Assembly (NCBI GenBank): GCA_024707265.1 | Contig: JANQAB010000004.1 | Span: 1 to 64,000 of the forward strand | Length of the DNA: 64,000 nt | Origin: Sporocytophaga sp. | GTDB taxonomy: Bacteria; Bacteroidota; Bacteroidia; Cytophagales; Cytophagaceae | Direction: 5' to 3' | Part shown: positions 46,699 through 54,604 of the stretch, piece by piece | Position numbering within the stretch: the stretch's first letter is position 1 | Layout: each line of letters starts with the position of its first letter | Program-made: the position numbers and the translations under genes | The notes under the pieces: generated by a model | Database searches by the model: none | Told to the model about the DNA's origin: nothing | Seen by the model: the letters and a program-made list of their open reading frames with translations, nothing else

Positions 46699-47470
46699 TT
46701 TTCTGATGATTCTGATGAAAAGGATAACATTGTTCATGGTGGATAGGGAGACGCCAGCATGGCGTCTCTACGACTGTGGAAAATACATGGAATCATTCTA
46801 TTCAATCCTCATGTTTAATAGATGTCTTTAATTCCCTTTTTCTGATGATTCTGATGAAAAGGATAACATTGTTCATGGTGGATAGGGAGACGCCAGCATG
46901 GCGTCTCTACGACTGTGGAAAATACATGGAATCCTTGTATTCAATCCTTATGTTTAATTGATGTCTTTAATTCCCTTTTCTGATGATTCTGATGAAAAGG
47001 ATAACATTGTACATGGTGGATAGGGAGATGCCAGCATGGCGTCTCTACGACTGTGAAAAAGACATGGAATCATTCTATTCAATCCTCATGTTTAATAGAT
47101 GTCTTATAATTCCCTTTTTCGAATGATTCTGATGAAAAGGATAACATTGTACATGGTGGATAGGGAGACGCCAGCATGGCGTCTCTACGGCTGGGGAAAA
47201 GACATGGAATCATTCTATCCAATCCTCATGTTTAATTGATGTCTTTAATCCTCTTTTCGGATGATTTTGATGAAAAGGATAATATTGTACATGGTGTAGA
47301 GACGCCATGCTGGCGTCTCAGAAACTGTGATAAAGAGAAATATGATAATTCTATCCGGTCATAATGCTAATTGTAGGCTTTAATTCCCTTTTTGGATGAT
47401 TCTGATGAAAAGGATAATATCGTACATGGTGGAGAGGGAGACGCCAGCATGGCGTCTCTACGAAATTGGA
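46699..47470 (+). repeat. Tandem array of six ~138-bp units around a palindromic core
   Basis: Units open with GATGATTCTGATGAAAAGGA at 46705, 46844, 46982, 47121, 47260 and 47395 (spacings 139, 138, 139, 139, 135). Each contains a 21-bp near-palindrome. In units 1-4 and 6 it reads GAGACGCCAG..., in unit 5 (47299) the inverse orientation with the AGAAACTGTGATAAAGAG tail. Spacer sequence outside the core alternates between two kinds. No credible protein is encoded. Confidence 0.85.
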
Positions 47471-47519
47471 ACAGGAAATTTCCATCCAATCATCAGTACC
47501 TCTTAGGTCCGAAATGATA

Positions 47520-47608
47520 TTTATCGAAGTGCGTCAGATATATGAACCACATTTCAAATCTCATCGACCTTTGTCATACTTTCAGCTTTAAGCTTTCCGC
47601 TTTCCGCT
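47520..47608 (+). repeat. Dispersed CATTTCAAATCTCATCGACC-type repeat
   Basis: Sequence ATGAACCACATTTCAAATCT with CATCGACCTTTGTCATACTT recurs as CTGAACCACGATTTCAAATT (49994) and CTGAACTACGATTTTAAATC (50070) near the minisatellite, with TTTAAGCTTTC following. It sits directly after the YihY gene stop. Non-coding. Confidence 0.55.
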
Positions 47609-48706
47609 TTAATCATTTTTATCCCTAGCCTTTTGATCTCTGTTTCTATTTCTAAGCCATCTCTCCAATTTAACGCTATCCCTGTTTTTAGTTTCTGTTC
47701 TTTTGGTTCTGAGTCGGTCTTTTTCCTCATCAGGAATATCCTTTTCATCTACCTCTTCTGTTCCGGCAGCAACACGATCGGCATGATATCCTCCCCGTTG
47801 TCCCAGCGGCTCTGGTTCACCAACAGTGGTATCTTTAGCCGTCTGGTGTTCCATTTCCGAATTTATTTCTGCACCGAGAAGAACACAAATACTTGTAATC
47901 TGAAACCACAGCATTAGGATTATGACAGCAGCTATAGCACCATAGGTAGCATCAAAATCACTGAATTTATTGATGTATAAACTAAACAGAAGAGAAGCTC
48001 CGATCCATAAGGCAGCAGCTATACCTGCACCCCAGCTGACCCACTTGAACTTAGGATTGTTTCTGTCAGGTGCAATTTTATATATGACAGATAATGAAAA
48101 AACGATGAATGCAAAAAGCAAAGGCCAGCGTGCCAATGAAATGATATCTGATATAGTAGAAGGCAATCCAAGTCTATCAATGATAGCCGGAAAACCGATT
48201 ACCAATGCTACAGCTATTAATCCTACCAATATTCCCCCCAGTGTAACTGCAAGAGTTATCCCGTTTAACTTAAAGAAATTTCTTTCTTCATTTTGGTTGT
48301 AAGCTATATTAACACCATCAAAAAGCGCTTTGGTTCCGGCATTAGCAGACCACAAGCTAAGCAGGATGCTGAAAATCAATGCCAAACCAAGACCCTGCTG
48401 AGGAGCGCTGACTATCTTATGTAATTGTGGTCCAATGATATCCTGAGCTTGTGGCGGCATTACTGCACTTAACTGACTCAATTGTTGTTCTACCTGAGCA
48501 GCGTCAAATACAAGTCCATATATGGCAACCATAGCACTCATCAAAGGGAAAAGCGCCAGAAAGAAATAAAACGCAACTCCCGCTGCTACTATGCTGATAT
48601 GATCATTCGTAAATTCATCCTTAACCCTTAGAAATATATCTTTCCATCCTCTTGCGGGGATCTCCTTTGGTCGATCCGCCAGCGTTCCTCTATTCCTGAT
48701 ATCCAT
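47609..48706 (-). CDS. YihY/virulence factor BrkB family inner-membrane protein
   Basis: A 365-aa protein. After MDIRNRGTLADRPKEIPARG comes the family core NDHISIVAAGVAFYFFLALF with PLMSAMVAIYGLVFD. It has six hydrophobic spans including GITLAVTLGGILVGLIAVAL, PLLFAFIVFSLSVIYKIAPD and TYGAIAAVIILMLWFQITSI. The C-terminus is charged and repetitive (GTEEVDEKDIPDEEKDRLRT), cytoplasmic and likely disordered. The family was once called RNase BN by mistake; its function is unresolved. It is transcribed away from the minisatellite. Confidence 0.9.
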   Translation of the reverse strand: MDIRNRGTLADRPKEIPARGWKDIFLRVKDEFTNDHISIVAAGVAFYFFLALFPLMSAMVAIYGLVFDAAQVEQQLSQLSAVMPPQAQDIIGPQLHKIVSAPQQGLGLALIFSILLSLWSANAGTKALFDGVNIAYNQNEERNFFKLNGITLAVTLGGILVGLIAVALVIGFPAIIDRLGLPSTISDIISLARWPLLFAFIVFSLSVIYKIAPDRNNPKFKWVSWGAGIAAALWIGASLLFSLYINKFSDFDATYGAIAAVIILMLWFQITSICVLLGAEINSEMEHQTAKDTTVGEPEPLGQRGGYHADRVAAGTEEVDEKDIPDEEKDRLRTKRTETKNRDSVKLERWLRNRNRDQKARDKND

Positions 48707-48994
48707 TTCCCATTTTCCCAGTTTATAAATTGGTAACCGAAAGCTTAAAAATATAGTTTATAAAGCTCCAGAAGGGTTTATAAGGACTATGTCGTAAACT
48801 TTCTTTATGGTATGAATAATTTGTGAAAACATTTGACATTGAGTGTTTTATTTTTTAATTATGCTCCACGATCAGCTTTTGCAAATAGAATTCACCAGCT
48901 AATGAATCTCTTCCTGCAACATGCTCATAGATTTTAGACTTAATTTTTTTAAGCATATAATTTATTTATCAACCCTTAAACAATTTCAATTACT

Positions 48995-49480
48995 ATGGGA
49001 TACCAGAAAATATCCGCAAAGCTAGATGCCGATAGAGTGGCAAGAATCATCAGCAAAATTCAGGAACTGAAAGCAGAACTTGATTTTGTAGTCAACCTGT
49101 CTAATGAAGAAAGAAAAACTCTTCGAAAAGTCGCTGAAAAGCGACAAGGTTATGTAAATGACGTTTTGATTGCTGTGAAAGCAAATCCTAAAACAATACC
49201 AGGCGTGATAGACACGGAAGATTATTATTACAGAGCAAAGTTGTATCTTGATCTTGCAGAAATCAACATGCACATTCAGCCAGTCATTGAAGGAATAAGC
49301 GATACCATGATGGCCGCCGGCAATGAAGCGATAACGCTGACAGATCAGTGTTATGGTTTTCTGAAACAGGCCGCCCGAGGAAACAGCAACCTTACCGACA
49401 CAGTTTCAAAATTGTCCAAACATTTTGCAAGCAGGAGTAGGCCCGCAGAATCAGAAGATAATCCAGCAACCAATTTGTAG
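48995..49480 (+). CDS. Hypothetical helical protein
   Basis: A 161-aa soluble protein, MGYQKISAKLDADRVARIIS, nearly all helical in appearance (IQELKAELDFVVNLSNEERK, YYRAKLYLDLAEINMHIQPV, NEAITLTDQCYGFLKQAARG). No signal peptide. It has its own strong terminator. I recall similar uncharacterised proteins in other Bacteroidota but cannot name a family. Probably real and conserved in the phylum. Confidence 0.65.
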   Translation: MGYQKISAKLDADRVARIISKIQELKAELDFVVNLSNEERKTLRKVAEKRQGYVNDVLIAVKANPKTIPGVIDTEDYYYRAKLYLDLAEINMHIQPVIEGISDTMMAAGNEAITLTDQCYGFLKQAARGNSNLTDTVSKLSKHFASRSRPAESEDNPATNL

Positions 49481-49482
49481 AT

Positions 49483-49515
49483 CACAAGCCCATTCGAAAG
49501 AATGGGCTTTTTTAT
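49483..49515 (+). terminator. Hairpin terminator
   Basis: AAGCCCATT (49486-49494) and AATGGGCTT (49501-49509) with a 6-nt loop and T tail follow the stop at 49480. Confidence 0.85.
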
Positions 49516-49599
49516 TTTAGAATTGGGGAGATCTAGGTTAAAAAAAAAACATTCTTATAACGGCAATATTAAGTTTAAATAAGATAATCGGACATCGTA

Positions 49600-49975
49600 A
49601 GTCCGAAATCGCAGTTTTGAGGTCCGCCATCGTAGTTCCGAGGTCCGTCATCGTAGTTCCGAGGTCCGTCATCGTAGTTCCGAAGTCCGCCGTCGTAGTT
49701 CCGAGGTCCGCTATCGTAGCTCCGAAGTCCGACGTCGTAGTTCCGAAGTCCGACATCGTAGTTCCGAGGTCCGACGTCGTAGTTCCGAGGTCCGTCATCG
49801 TAGTTCCGAAGTCCGCCGTCGTAGTTCCGAGGTCCGCTATCGTAGCTCCGAAGTCCGACGTCGTAGTTCCGAAGTCCGACATCGTAGTTCCGAGGTCCGA
49901 CGTCGTAGTTCTGAGGTCCGAAATCGTAGCTCCGAGGTCCGACGTCGTAGCTCAGAAGTGTGAAATTGTACTTAC
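49600..49975 (+). repeat. 21-bp minisatellite with 126-bp higher-order period
   Basis: About 18 units of roughly AGGTCCGTCATCGTAGTTCC(G), each 21 bp, with variants at the GTCATC and AGG/AAG positions. A block of six units starting at 49662 repeats at 49788 (126 bp later) almost exactly, showing a higher-order repeat. Because 21 is divisible by 3 and no unit contains a stop, several frames stay open on both strands, giving heptads such as VVPRSDI, NYDVGPR and DLGTTMS. I do not regard any of these as established genes. The array lies between a terminator and the AACCACGATTTCAAAT repeats. Confidence 0.9.
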
Positions 49976-50150
49976 GAAGTACATCAATTATCTGAACCAC
50001 GATTTCAAATTCCATAGATTTTTTGACATCATTTACAACTTAAAGCTTATTAGTGGGTCTTAGATGTCTGAACTACGATTTTAAATCTCATTGACCTTTG
50101 CTCACATACTTTAAACTTTAAGCTTTCGACTTTCAACTTTATTCCAACCA
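49976..50150 (+). repeat. Two further copies of the CACGATTTCAAAT-type dispersed repeat
   Basis: Copies near 49990-50030 and 50062-50150 share CTGAACCACGATTTCAAATT/CTGAACTACGATTTTAAATC and CTTTAAACTTTAAGCTTTCG-like ends with 47530-47608. The minisatellite may have grown from the end of this family. Non-coding. Confidence 0.5.
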
Positions 50151-50283
50151 TTTTCTTCTGCCAAGCGAAAGGAATACAAAGGGCGTCAGTGGCAGTTTTT
50201 CCCTTTTAAACTCAATGGTGACCACAATGAGATCGTAGATAAACAGGGCAGGGAACAGGGCATATTTCAATATTTTCATAGCT

Positions 50284-50682
50284 TTATTGGTTATCAGGTC
50301 TGTTGATCATGGTTAATTTAGCATCTATCAAAGCCAGGTGCAGCTCCTGGAAGTCGACAGGCTTTCCAAAGTACCGGAAAAGCGTACCTTGCTCCATTGC
50401 CAAATCCAGTGTAGAGGTATCCGGATGAACAGTGAGTGCAATAATGAGCGGTGGTGAATCCTTAAAACGTGCAGCACTCACAAATTCAAATCCTGTGACC
50501 TCCGGCCTGGTCTGATCTGCAATGATGATATCTATTTTTTCAGTGTGCAGGGCAAATAGCGCATCAATACCTGTCCTGAACAGATGCATGTTATATTCCT
50601 TGAATTCCCGGAAATAAGCACGGAAAGCATTTAGGTTGTGCTGCTCACTATCCACATAGAGCAAGCCGGTTGTGTGTTTCAT
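50284..50682 (-). CDS. Single-domain response regulator
   Basis: A 132-aa receiver domain alone. Beta1 acidic residues LYVDSEQHN, phosphoacceptor Asp in IDIIIADQTRPEVTGFEFVS, the Thr/Ser switch region PLIIALTVHPDTS and Lys in RYFGKPVDFQELHLAL are present. No output domain. It is orphan in position, with no histidine kinase beside it, and could act in a phosphorelay or bind a partner directly. The N-terminus MKHTTGLLYVDSEQHNLNAF is a good start. Confidence 0.85.
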   Translation of the reverse strand: MKHTTGLLYVDSEQHNLNAFRAYFREFKEYNMHLFRTGIDALFALHTEKIDIIIADQTRPEVTGFEFVSAARFKDSPPLIIALTVHPDTSTLDLAMEQGTLFRYFGKPVDFQELHLALIDAKLTMINRPDNQ

Positions 50683-50889
50683 TTTTAGCTGGTTTTAGAC
50701 GTTTTAAAAATAGATTTCAGTTGATTCGACCATTTATGAGGGCCGGACTGATATTTCCTTATATGGCTGATTTTATTAGTTTTGTATATAAGATCAAAAA
50801 TAAGTGGTATTTTATTCATGGCAAGAATAAAATATTCACAACAAAAGAATATCTTATAAGGTAAGTATCGGGTTGATTTTTAAAGAGTT

Positions 50890-51267
50890 ATGCTAACGTT
50901 AGGAAATAAAATAAAGAAAGTAAGAGAGCTGAAAGGTCTGAAACAGGAATACATGGCTGAGGTATTAGGCATCAGCCAACCCAGCTACAGCAAGATTGAA
51001 ACAGATGAGGTGTCGGTAAGCCCGGAGAGGCTGGAGCAGATTGCGAAGGTGCTTCAGGTGAGTGTGCAGGATATATTGGCGTTTGATGAACGCGTATTTT
51101 TCAATATCACGAATAGAGATCAATCTTACGGAAGCGGATATTTCGTTCAAAATAATTCTGCAATTTCAGAGAATGAGAAAAAGCTTTATGAGGATAAGAT
51201 AAAGTTGTTGGAGGAGTTGGTGGAAATGCAGAAGAAGGAGATTGAGCGGTTGAAGGGGGAGAAGTAA
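50890..51267 (+). CDS. XRE-family HTH regulator with C-terminal coiled coil
   Basis: A 125-aa protein. Residues 5-65 form an HTH_3 domain (NKIKKVRELKGLKQEYMAEV, SQPSYSKIETDEVSVSPERL) with LQVSVQDILAFDE after it. The C-terminus NEKKLYEDKIKLLEELVEMQ plus KKEIERLKGEK is a coiled coil, likely for dimerisation. Its operator and targets are unknown; its location at the front edge of the defence-associated genes makes a local regulatory role possible. A hairpin terminator follows (51291-51330). Confidence 0.85.
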   Translation: MLTLGNKIKKVRELKGLKQEYMAEVLGISQPSYSKIETDEVSVSPERLEQIAKVLQVSVQDILAFDERVFFNITNRDQSYGSGYFVQNNSAISENEKKLYEDKIKLLEELVEMQKKEIERLKGEK

Positions 51268-51287
51268 GAGATTTGTATGTTGTAAAA

Positions 51288-51332
51288 AGCCGGATAAAGC
51301 TAAAGATTGGTAGTTTTGTCCGGCATTTTCAT
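51288..51332 (+). terminator. Hairpin terminator after the XRE regulator
   Basis: GCCGGA and TCCGGC arms enclose a ~25-nt loop, and TTTTC follows. Confidence 0.5.
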
Positions 51333-51441
51333 TTGATAAAGAAGATTTTTAAGAAAAGTTGAAGTTATTTTTTATTGCGCAGTTTGGTTGCGTTGTTGTG
51401 GTTTTATTTTGCATTATCAAAAAATAAATCAATAGGAGAAG

Positions 51442-51822
51442 ATGGATATAGAAATAAAAATTCTAAATACATTAAAGGGGTGGAATGAGTTAATTAATAT
51501 TCCTGATCAATTTCCTGTTGATATTATTGCATTAAATTTTGGAATTCAAAGAGTCTTTGATGGATATGAAATTTATTTGGAAGGATATGATTGGGTTGAT
51601 AAATCAAGCGAAATTTGGTTGTTTGATATAAAATGGACACCCGATTTAAATTATATTAAACTAGGAGAGGAGTCTTTGAAAATTGATCGAAGTGAAATGA
51701 TCTTAAAATATAAAGAGATAATTGGGATGTCAATTAAAGATTGTTCATTTATATATCCAAAGAGTGTTATAATTATAACAGTTTGCGATTCAGCAGGGGT
51801 GCCGGAATTTATAATTGAATGA
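51442..51822 (+). CDS. Hypothetical protein
   Basis: A 126-aa soluble protein with an ATG after the GGAGAAG-like sequence at 51434. It contains NFGIQRVFDGYEIYLEGYDW and SSEIWLFDIKWTPDLNYIKL, an acidic, aromatic-rich composition like small immunity or antitoxin proteins. I recognise no family. Next gene (51918) is DUF6331, also immunity-like, on the same strand. Confidence 0.55.
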   Translation: MDIEIKILNTLKGWNELINIPDQFPVDIIALNFGIQRVFDGYEIYLEGYDWVDKSSEIWLFDIKWTPDLNYIKLGEESLKIDRSEMILKYKEIIGMSIKDCSFIYPKSVIIITVCDSAGVPEFIIE

Positions 51823-51917
51823 TACTTAAAAAGAAAATTATACCTCAAGCCTATACAATGCCAGCGATTTTTAAACTTTGGGTTTTATAAAGCTGGAAGA
51901 AAACTAAAGAATGGATT

Positions 51918-52310
51918 ATGACTACGAGCAAAGGTATAAGGATAGGAGAAAATAAGTGGATCAATTGGGTTAATAACAATCCATCGAACAATAGTGAGAT
52001 AATTGAAATTGATGAGCTACTTATATCAACTTATGATTTTTGGACTGGGCTGGAGACTCAATGTGTAGCTGAATGTTGCGGATTGGATGCTTTTTCATTC
52101 TGGGAAGATGATATAAAGGAAGCAATCAGTAGTATTGATAAGACTCAATTGATTATTGATTTGAAAAATGTGAAAGCTGAATTAATAAAAACAAACAAGA
52201 CTATAGTTTCGTCAGACAAGTTAAATAATTTAATGGACAAAGGAGTCTTTATTCAGCTTGTTGATCATATTTTGACAATTATTGAAAATAATAGGGATTG
52301 TGAGAGATGA
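51918..52310 (+). CDS. DUF6331-like protein
   Basis: A 130-aa soluble protein with the block YDFWTGLETQCVAECCGLDA followed by FSFWEDDIKEAI, in which the Cys pair (CVAECCG) is the hallmark of DUF6331 as I recall it. The family is uncharacterised and often found next to toxin-immunity or hypothetical arrays. The four cysteines suggest metal or disulfide chemistry, but that is speculative. Confidence 0.6.
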   Translation: MTTSKGIRIGENKWINWVNNNPSNNSEIIEIDELLISTYDFWTGLETQCVAECCGLDAFSFWEDDIKEAISSIDKTQLIIDLKNVKAELIKTNKTIVSSDKLNNLMDKGVFIQLVDHILTIIENNRDCER

Positions 52311-52632
52311 TTTTGATGTCAAGGTCTTAATTTATAGAATTATGTGTTGAATTTAAAATTAGGTATTGTTGAAATAAATTAAAAGAGTTTGACCTGTAAC
52401 TACTTCTAATGTATATTCGTAGGAGTGTTTGTTTTGAAGTGAAAGTTTTTGATGTTGTATTTTTAGGATTCTTAGTAAGGGAAAGAATTCATGTTACATG
52501 ATTCTATTAACACTAATAGAAAAAAATAAAGGCAGCAAATAAAATATTTATTCAAAAGATGGTAAATCTGAAGCTGTCCCTTCAAGTAATCTATGTGGGA
52601 GGAAATCACTAACGCTATAAAATAATAAGCGG
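52311..52632 (+). other. 322-bp gap, nothing recognised
   Basis: AT-rich, with no credible frame on either strand. It must contain the promoter for the nucleotidyltransferase operon. Confidence 0.35.
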
Positions 52633-53214
52633 ATGAAAGAAGATCTGATACAAGATATTTTACAAAAACCGGTATCAACAATAACTTCTAAATGGATTAT
52701 TGAGAGAGTTCCATTAATTTTTGGAGATAATCTAGATGACTATATTTCATGGAAGGAAAAATTGTCACAATTGATTCAAGTTGATAGTAAATCTATTGTG
52801 ATTATTGGAAGTTCATCTGTTGGATATAGCCTAAATCCAGATAAAAATTTTAAAGAGTTTGATTCTGATTCGGATATTGATGTTGCAGTAATATCTTCAC
52901 ATTATTTTGATGCTTCGTGGCATTATCTAAGAAATATGGGAGTGAAAATCCATAAGTTGAGACCAAAAGAAAAAAATGCAGTGGATGATCATCGAAATAG
53001 ATTAATTTATTGGGGGACTATTGCCACTGATAAAATACTTCAAATATTACCATTTGGAATTGAATGGACGAATGCAATCACTGAAATGAAAAAAACGACT
53101 CCTACAATTGACAGAACCATTAATTTTAGAATTTATAAAGACTTTGAAGCTTTAAGAGCTTATCAAAATGGCTGCATTAATAAATTAAAAGATACCTTAT
53201 TAAAAACTATTTAA
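52633..53214 (+). CDS. Nucleotidyltransferase-fold protein, operon partner of DUF262
   Basis: A 193-aa protein with a Pol-beta-type NTase core: SIVIIGSSSVGYSLNPD (GS motif, residues 54-70) and EFDSDSDIDVAVISSHYF (catalytic DxD at about 81-83). The third acidic position is not obvious. Family members transfer nucleotides to proteins, RNA or small molecules; antitoxin-like MNT and AbiEii proteins share the fold. Its stop TAA is directly followed by the ATG of the DUF262 gene, so translation is almost certainly coupled. Substrate is unknown. Confidence 0.75.
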   Translation: MKEDLIQDILQKPVSTITSKWIIERVPLIFGDNLDDYISWKEKLSQLIQVDSKSIVIIGSSSVGYSLNPDKNFKEFDSDSDIDVAVISSHYFDASWHYLRNMGVKIHKLRPKEKNAVDDHRNRLIYWGTIATDKILQILPFGIEWTNAITEMKKTTPTIDRTINFRIYKDFEALRAYQNGCINKLKDTLLKTI

Positions 53215-54246
53215 ATGAGTAATTTTTTACAAACAACTCACAGGGATATCTCCTGGTTTAAGCAAGCTCATGAATTGGGACAACTGCAAATGAAACCTCC
53301 ATTTCAAAGGAACCCTGTTTGGACCCCAAAACAACAAAGTTTTTTAATGGATACTATCCTAAATGGTTATCCTATTCCTGAAATATATTTACAAGATTTA
53401 ATTGATGAAAATGGTGACAAAAAATATGTAGTAGTTGACGGGCAGCAAAGAATTACAGCATGCTTAGATTTTATCTTTGGTAATTTCTCAATTGATGCGA
53501 AAGATAGTCCTGCATTTGCTGATATATCATTTGATGATTTAAAGCCTGATCAAAAGAAGAAGGTTTTTGGGTACCAATTTGTAGTTAGATTATTGCCAGA
53601 AATATCGGATGCGGAGATTCGAGATATTTTTCAAAGATTAAATAGGAATAATGTTGCTTTAAATCCTCAAGAGTTAAGGCAGGCCACTTATTGGGGACCC
53701 TTCATTCAAACAATGAATGAAGTTGCTGATATGGAGATTTGGTCAAAGCTTGATATTTTTACATCGAATGATATAAAGAGAATGTTGGATGTTGAATTTG
53801 TAAGTGAACTCACAATTGCTTATTTACATGGACTTCAAAATAAAAAAGTTTCATTGGATAAATATTACGAATTGTACGAAGAAGAATTTCCAGAGCGATC
53901 TAAAGTTAAGGAAATGTTTGATTATGTTCTTAGGGAAATTATAGGTATACTGCCTAATATAGGATATACAAGGTGGGTAAAGAAAACAGATTTTTATACT
54001 TTGTTCGTATACTTTTCAAAGAAGAAAAATTTATTTCCACTACATGAATCAAAGCGAAAAGAATTAGGTGAAATATTGTTGAGGTTTGGAAATTCGATTG
54101 ATGATTATTTAAATACTGAAAAAACAGAAGGAGATAATTCAACCGCTTCAGAAAATGTAAGACAATATTCACTGAATATAAGAGCTTCATCTGATTTAGG
54201 AGCAAGAAAGAAAAAGAGAAGAGGCTTTAGATCGAGAGTTAGGTGA
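53215..54246 (+). CDS. DUF262 (GmrS/ParB-like) protein without DUF1524
   Basis: A 343-aa protein. PPFQRNPVWTPKQQSFLMDT (residues 29-48) and VVVDGQQRITACLDFIFG (DGQQR at 75-79) are the DUF262 hallmarks; FQRLNRNNVALNPQELRQAT follows. DUF262 is a ParB/Srx-type NTPase or nuclease module found in GmrSD and other defence proteins. Here the C-terminal half is helical and ends in a basic stretch ARKKKRRGFRSRVR; the HNH-type DUF1524 domain is missing. It is coupled to the NTase gene upstream. Confidence 0.85.
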   Translation: MSNFLQTTHRDISWFKQAHELGQLQMKPPFQRNPVWTPKQQSFLMDTILNGYPIPEIYLQDLIDENGDKKYVVVDGQQRITACLDFIFGNFSIDAKDSPAFADISFDDLKPDQKKKVFGYQFVVRLLPEISDAEIRDIFQRLNRNNVALNPQELRQATYWGPFIQTMNEVADMEIWSKLDIFTSNDIKRMLDVEFVSELTIAYLHGLQNKKVSLDKYYELYEEEFPERSKVKEMFDYVLREIIGILPNIGYTRWVKKTDFYTLFVYFSKKKNLFPLHESKRKELGEILLRFGNSIDDYLNTEKTEGDNSTASENVRQYSLNIRASSDLGARKKKRRGFRSRVR

Positions 54247-54604
54247 TTCATGGGAAAGTTAAAAAAAACTGCTCCTCGTCCTGAGTCTTCATTATAGCCA
54301 TCTATAATCCTTGGTCTGTGATCTTTTCTTGGCCTGTGACTTATTTATAAAAATGTAAAGTTTTACTTTGGCTAGAAGCAGAAAATGCCTCAGTCCAGTG
54401 TTGCAAGAACAAATGCAAAAGTTTAAAATATAGTTGCTGGAGGAGATTTTTGATGGGCAGAAGGTAGATTGAGAGGTTGAAGGGGAGTAGTGTAATGTAA
54501 TGATGATTTTTTATTCTTATCTATAAAATCTAATCTTAAAGGTTGAATGGATAGATTTTAGAGGTAAGTGTATGAAATTCGTAATAGTATCTAGACTAAT
54601 TAAA
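54247..54604 (+). other. 358-bp gap with TTGGCCTGTGACTTAT-type repeat fragment
   Basis: Around 54300-54350, CCTTGGTCTGTGATC and CTTGGCCTGTGACTTAT recur near 58390-58410 (CCTTGGCCTGTAACTTAT) and 62320-62370. No gene is seen. It separates two defence operons. Confidence 0.4.

Noticed and set aside
46776..46961. Frame across the ~138-bp array
   Set aside because: Created by the repeat units; its residues simply repeat with the DNA unit.
46699..49975. CRISPR array
   Set aside because: Neither the ~138-bp units nor the 21-bp units have constant repeats alternating with unique spacers, and no cas genes are present.
49617..50063. Plus- and minus-strand heptad proteins over the 21-bp minisatellite
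   Set aside because: Several frames are open because the unit is a multiple of three and stop-free; no start, signal peptide or family supports any one of them.
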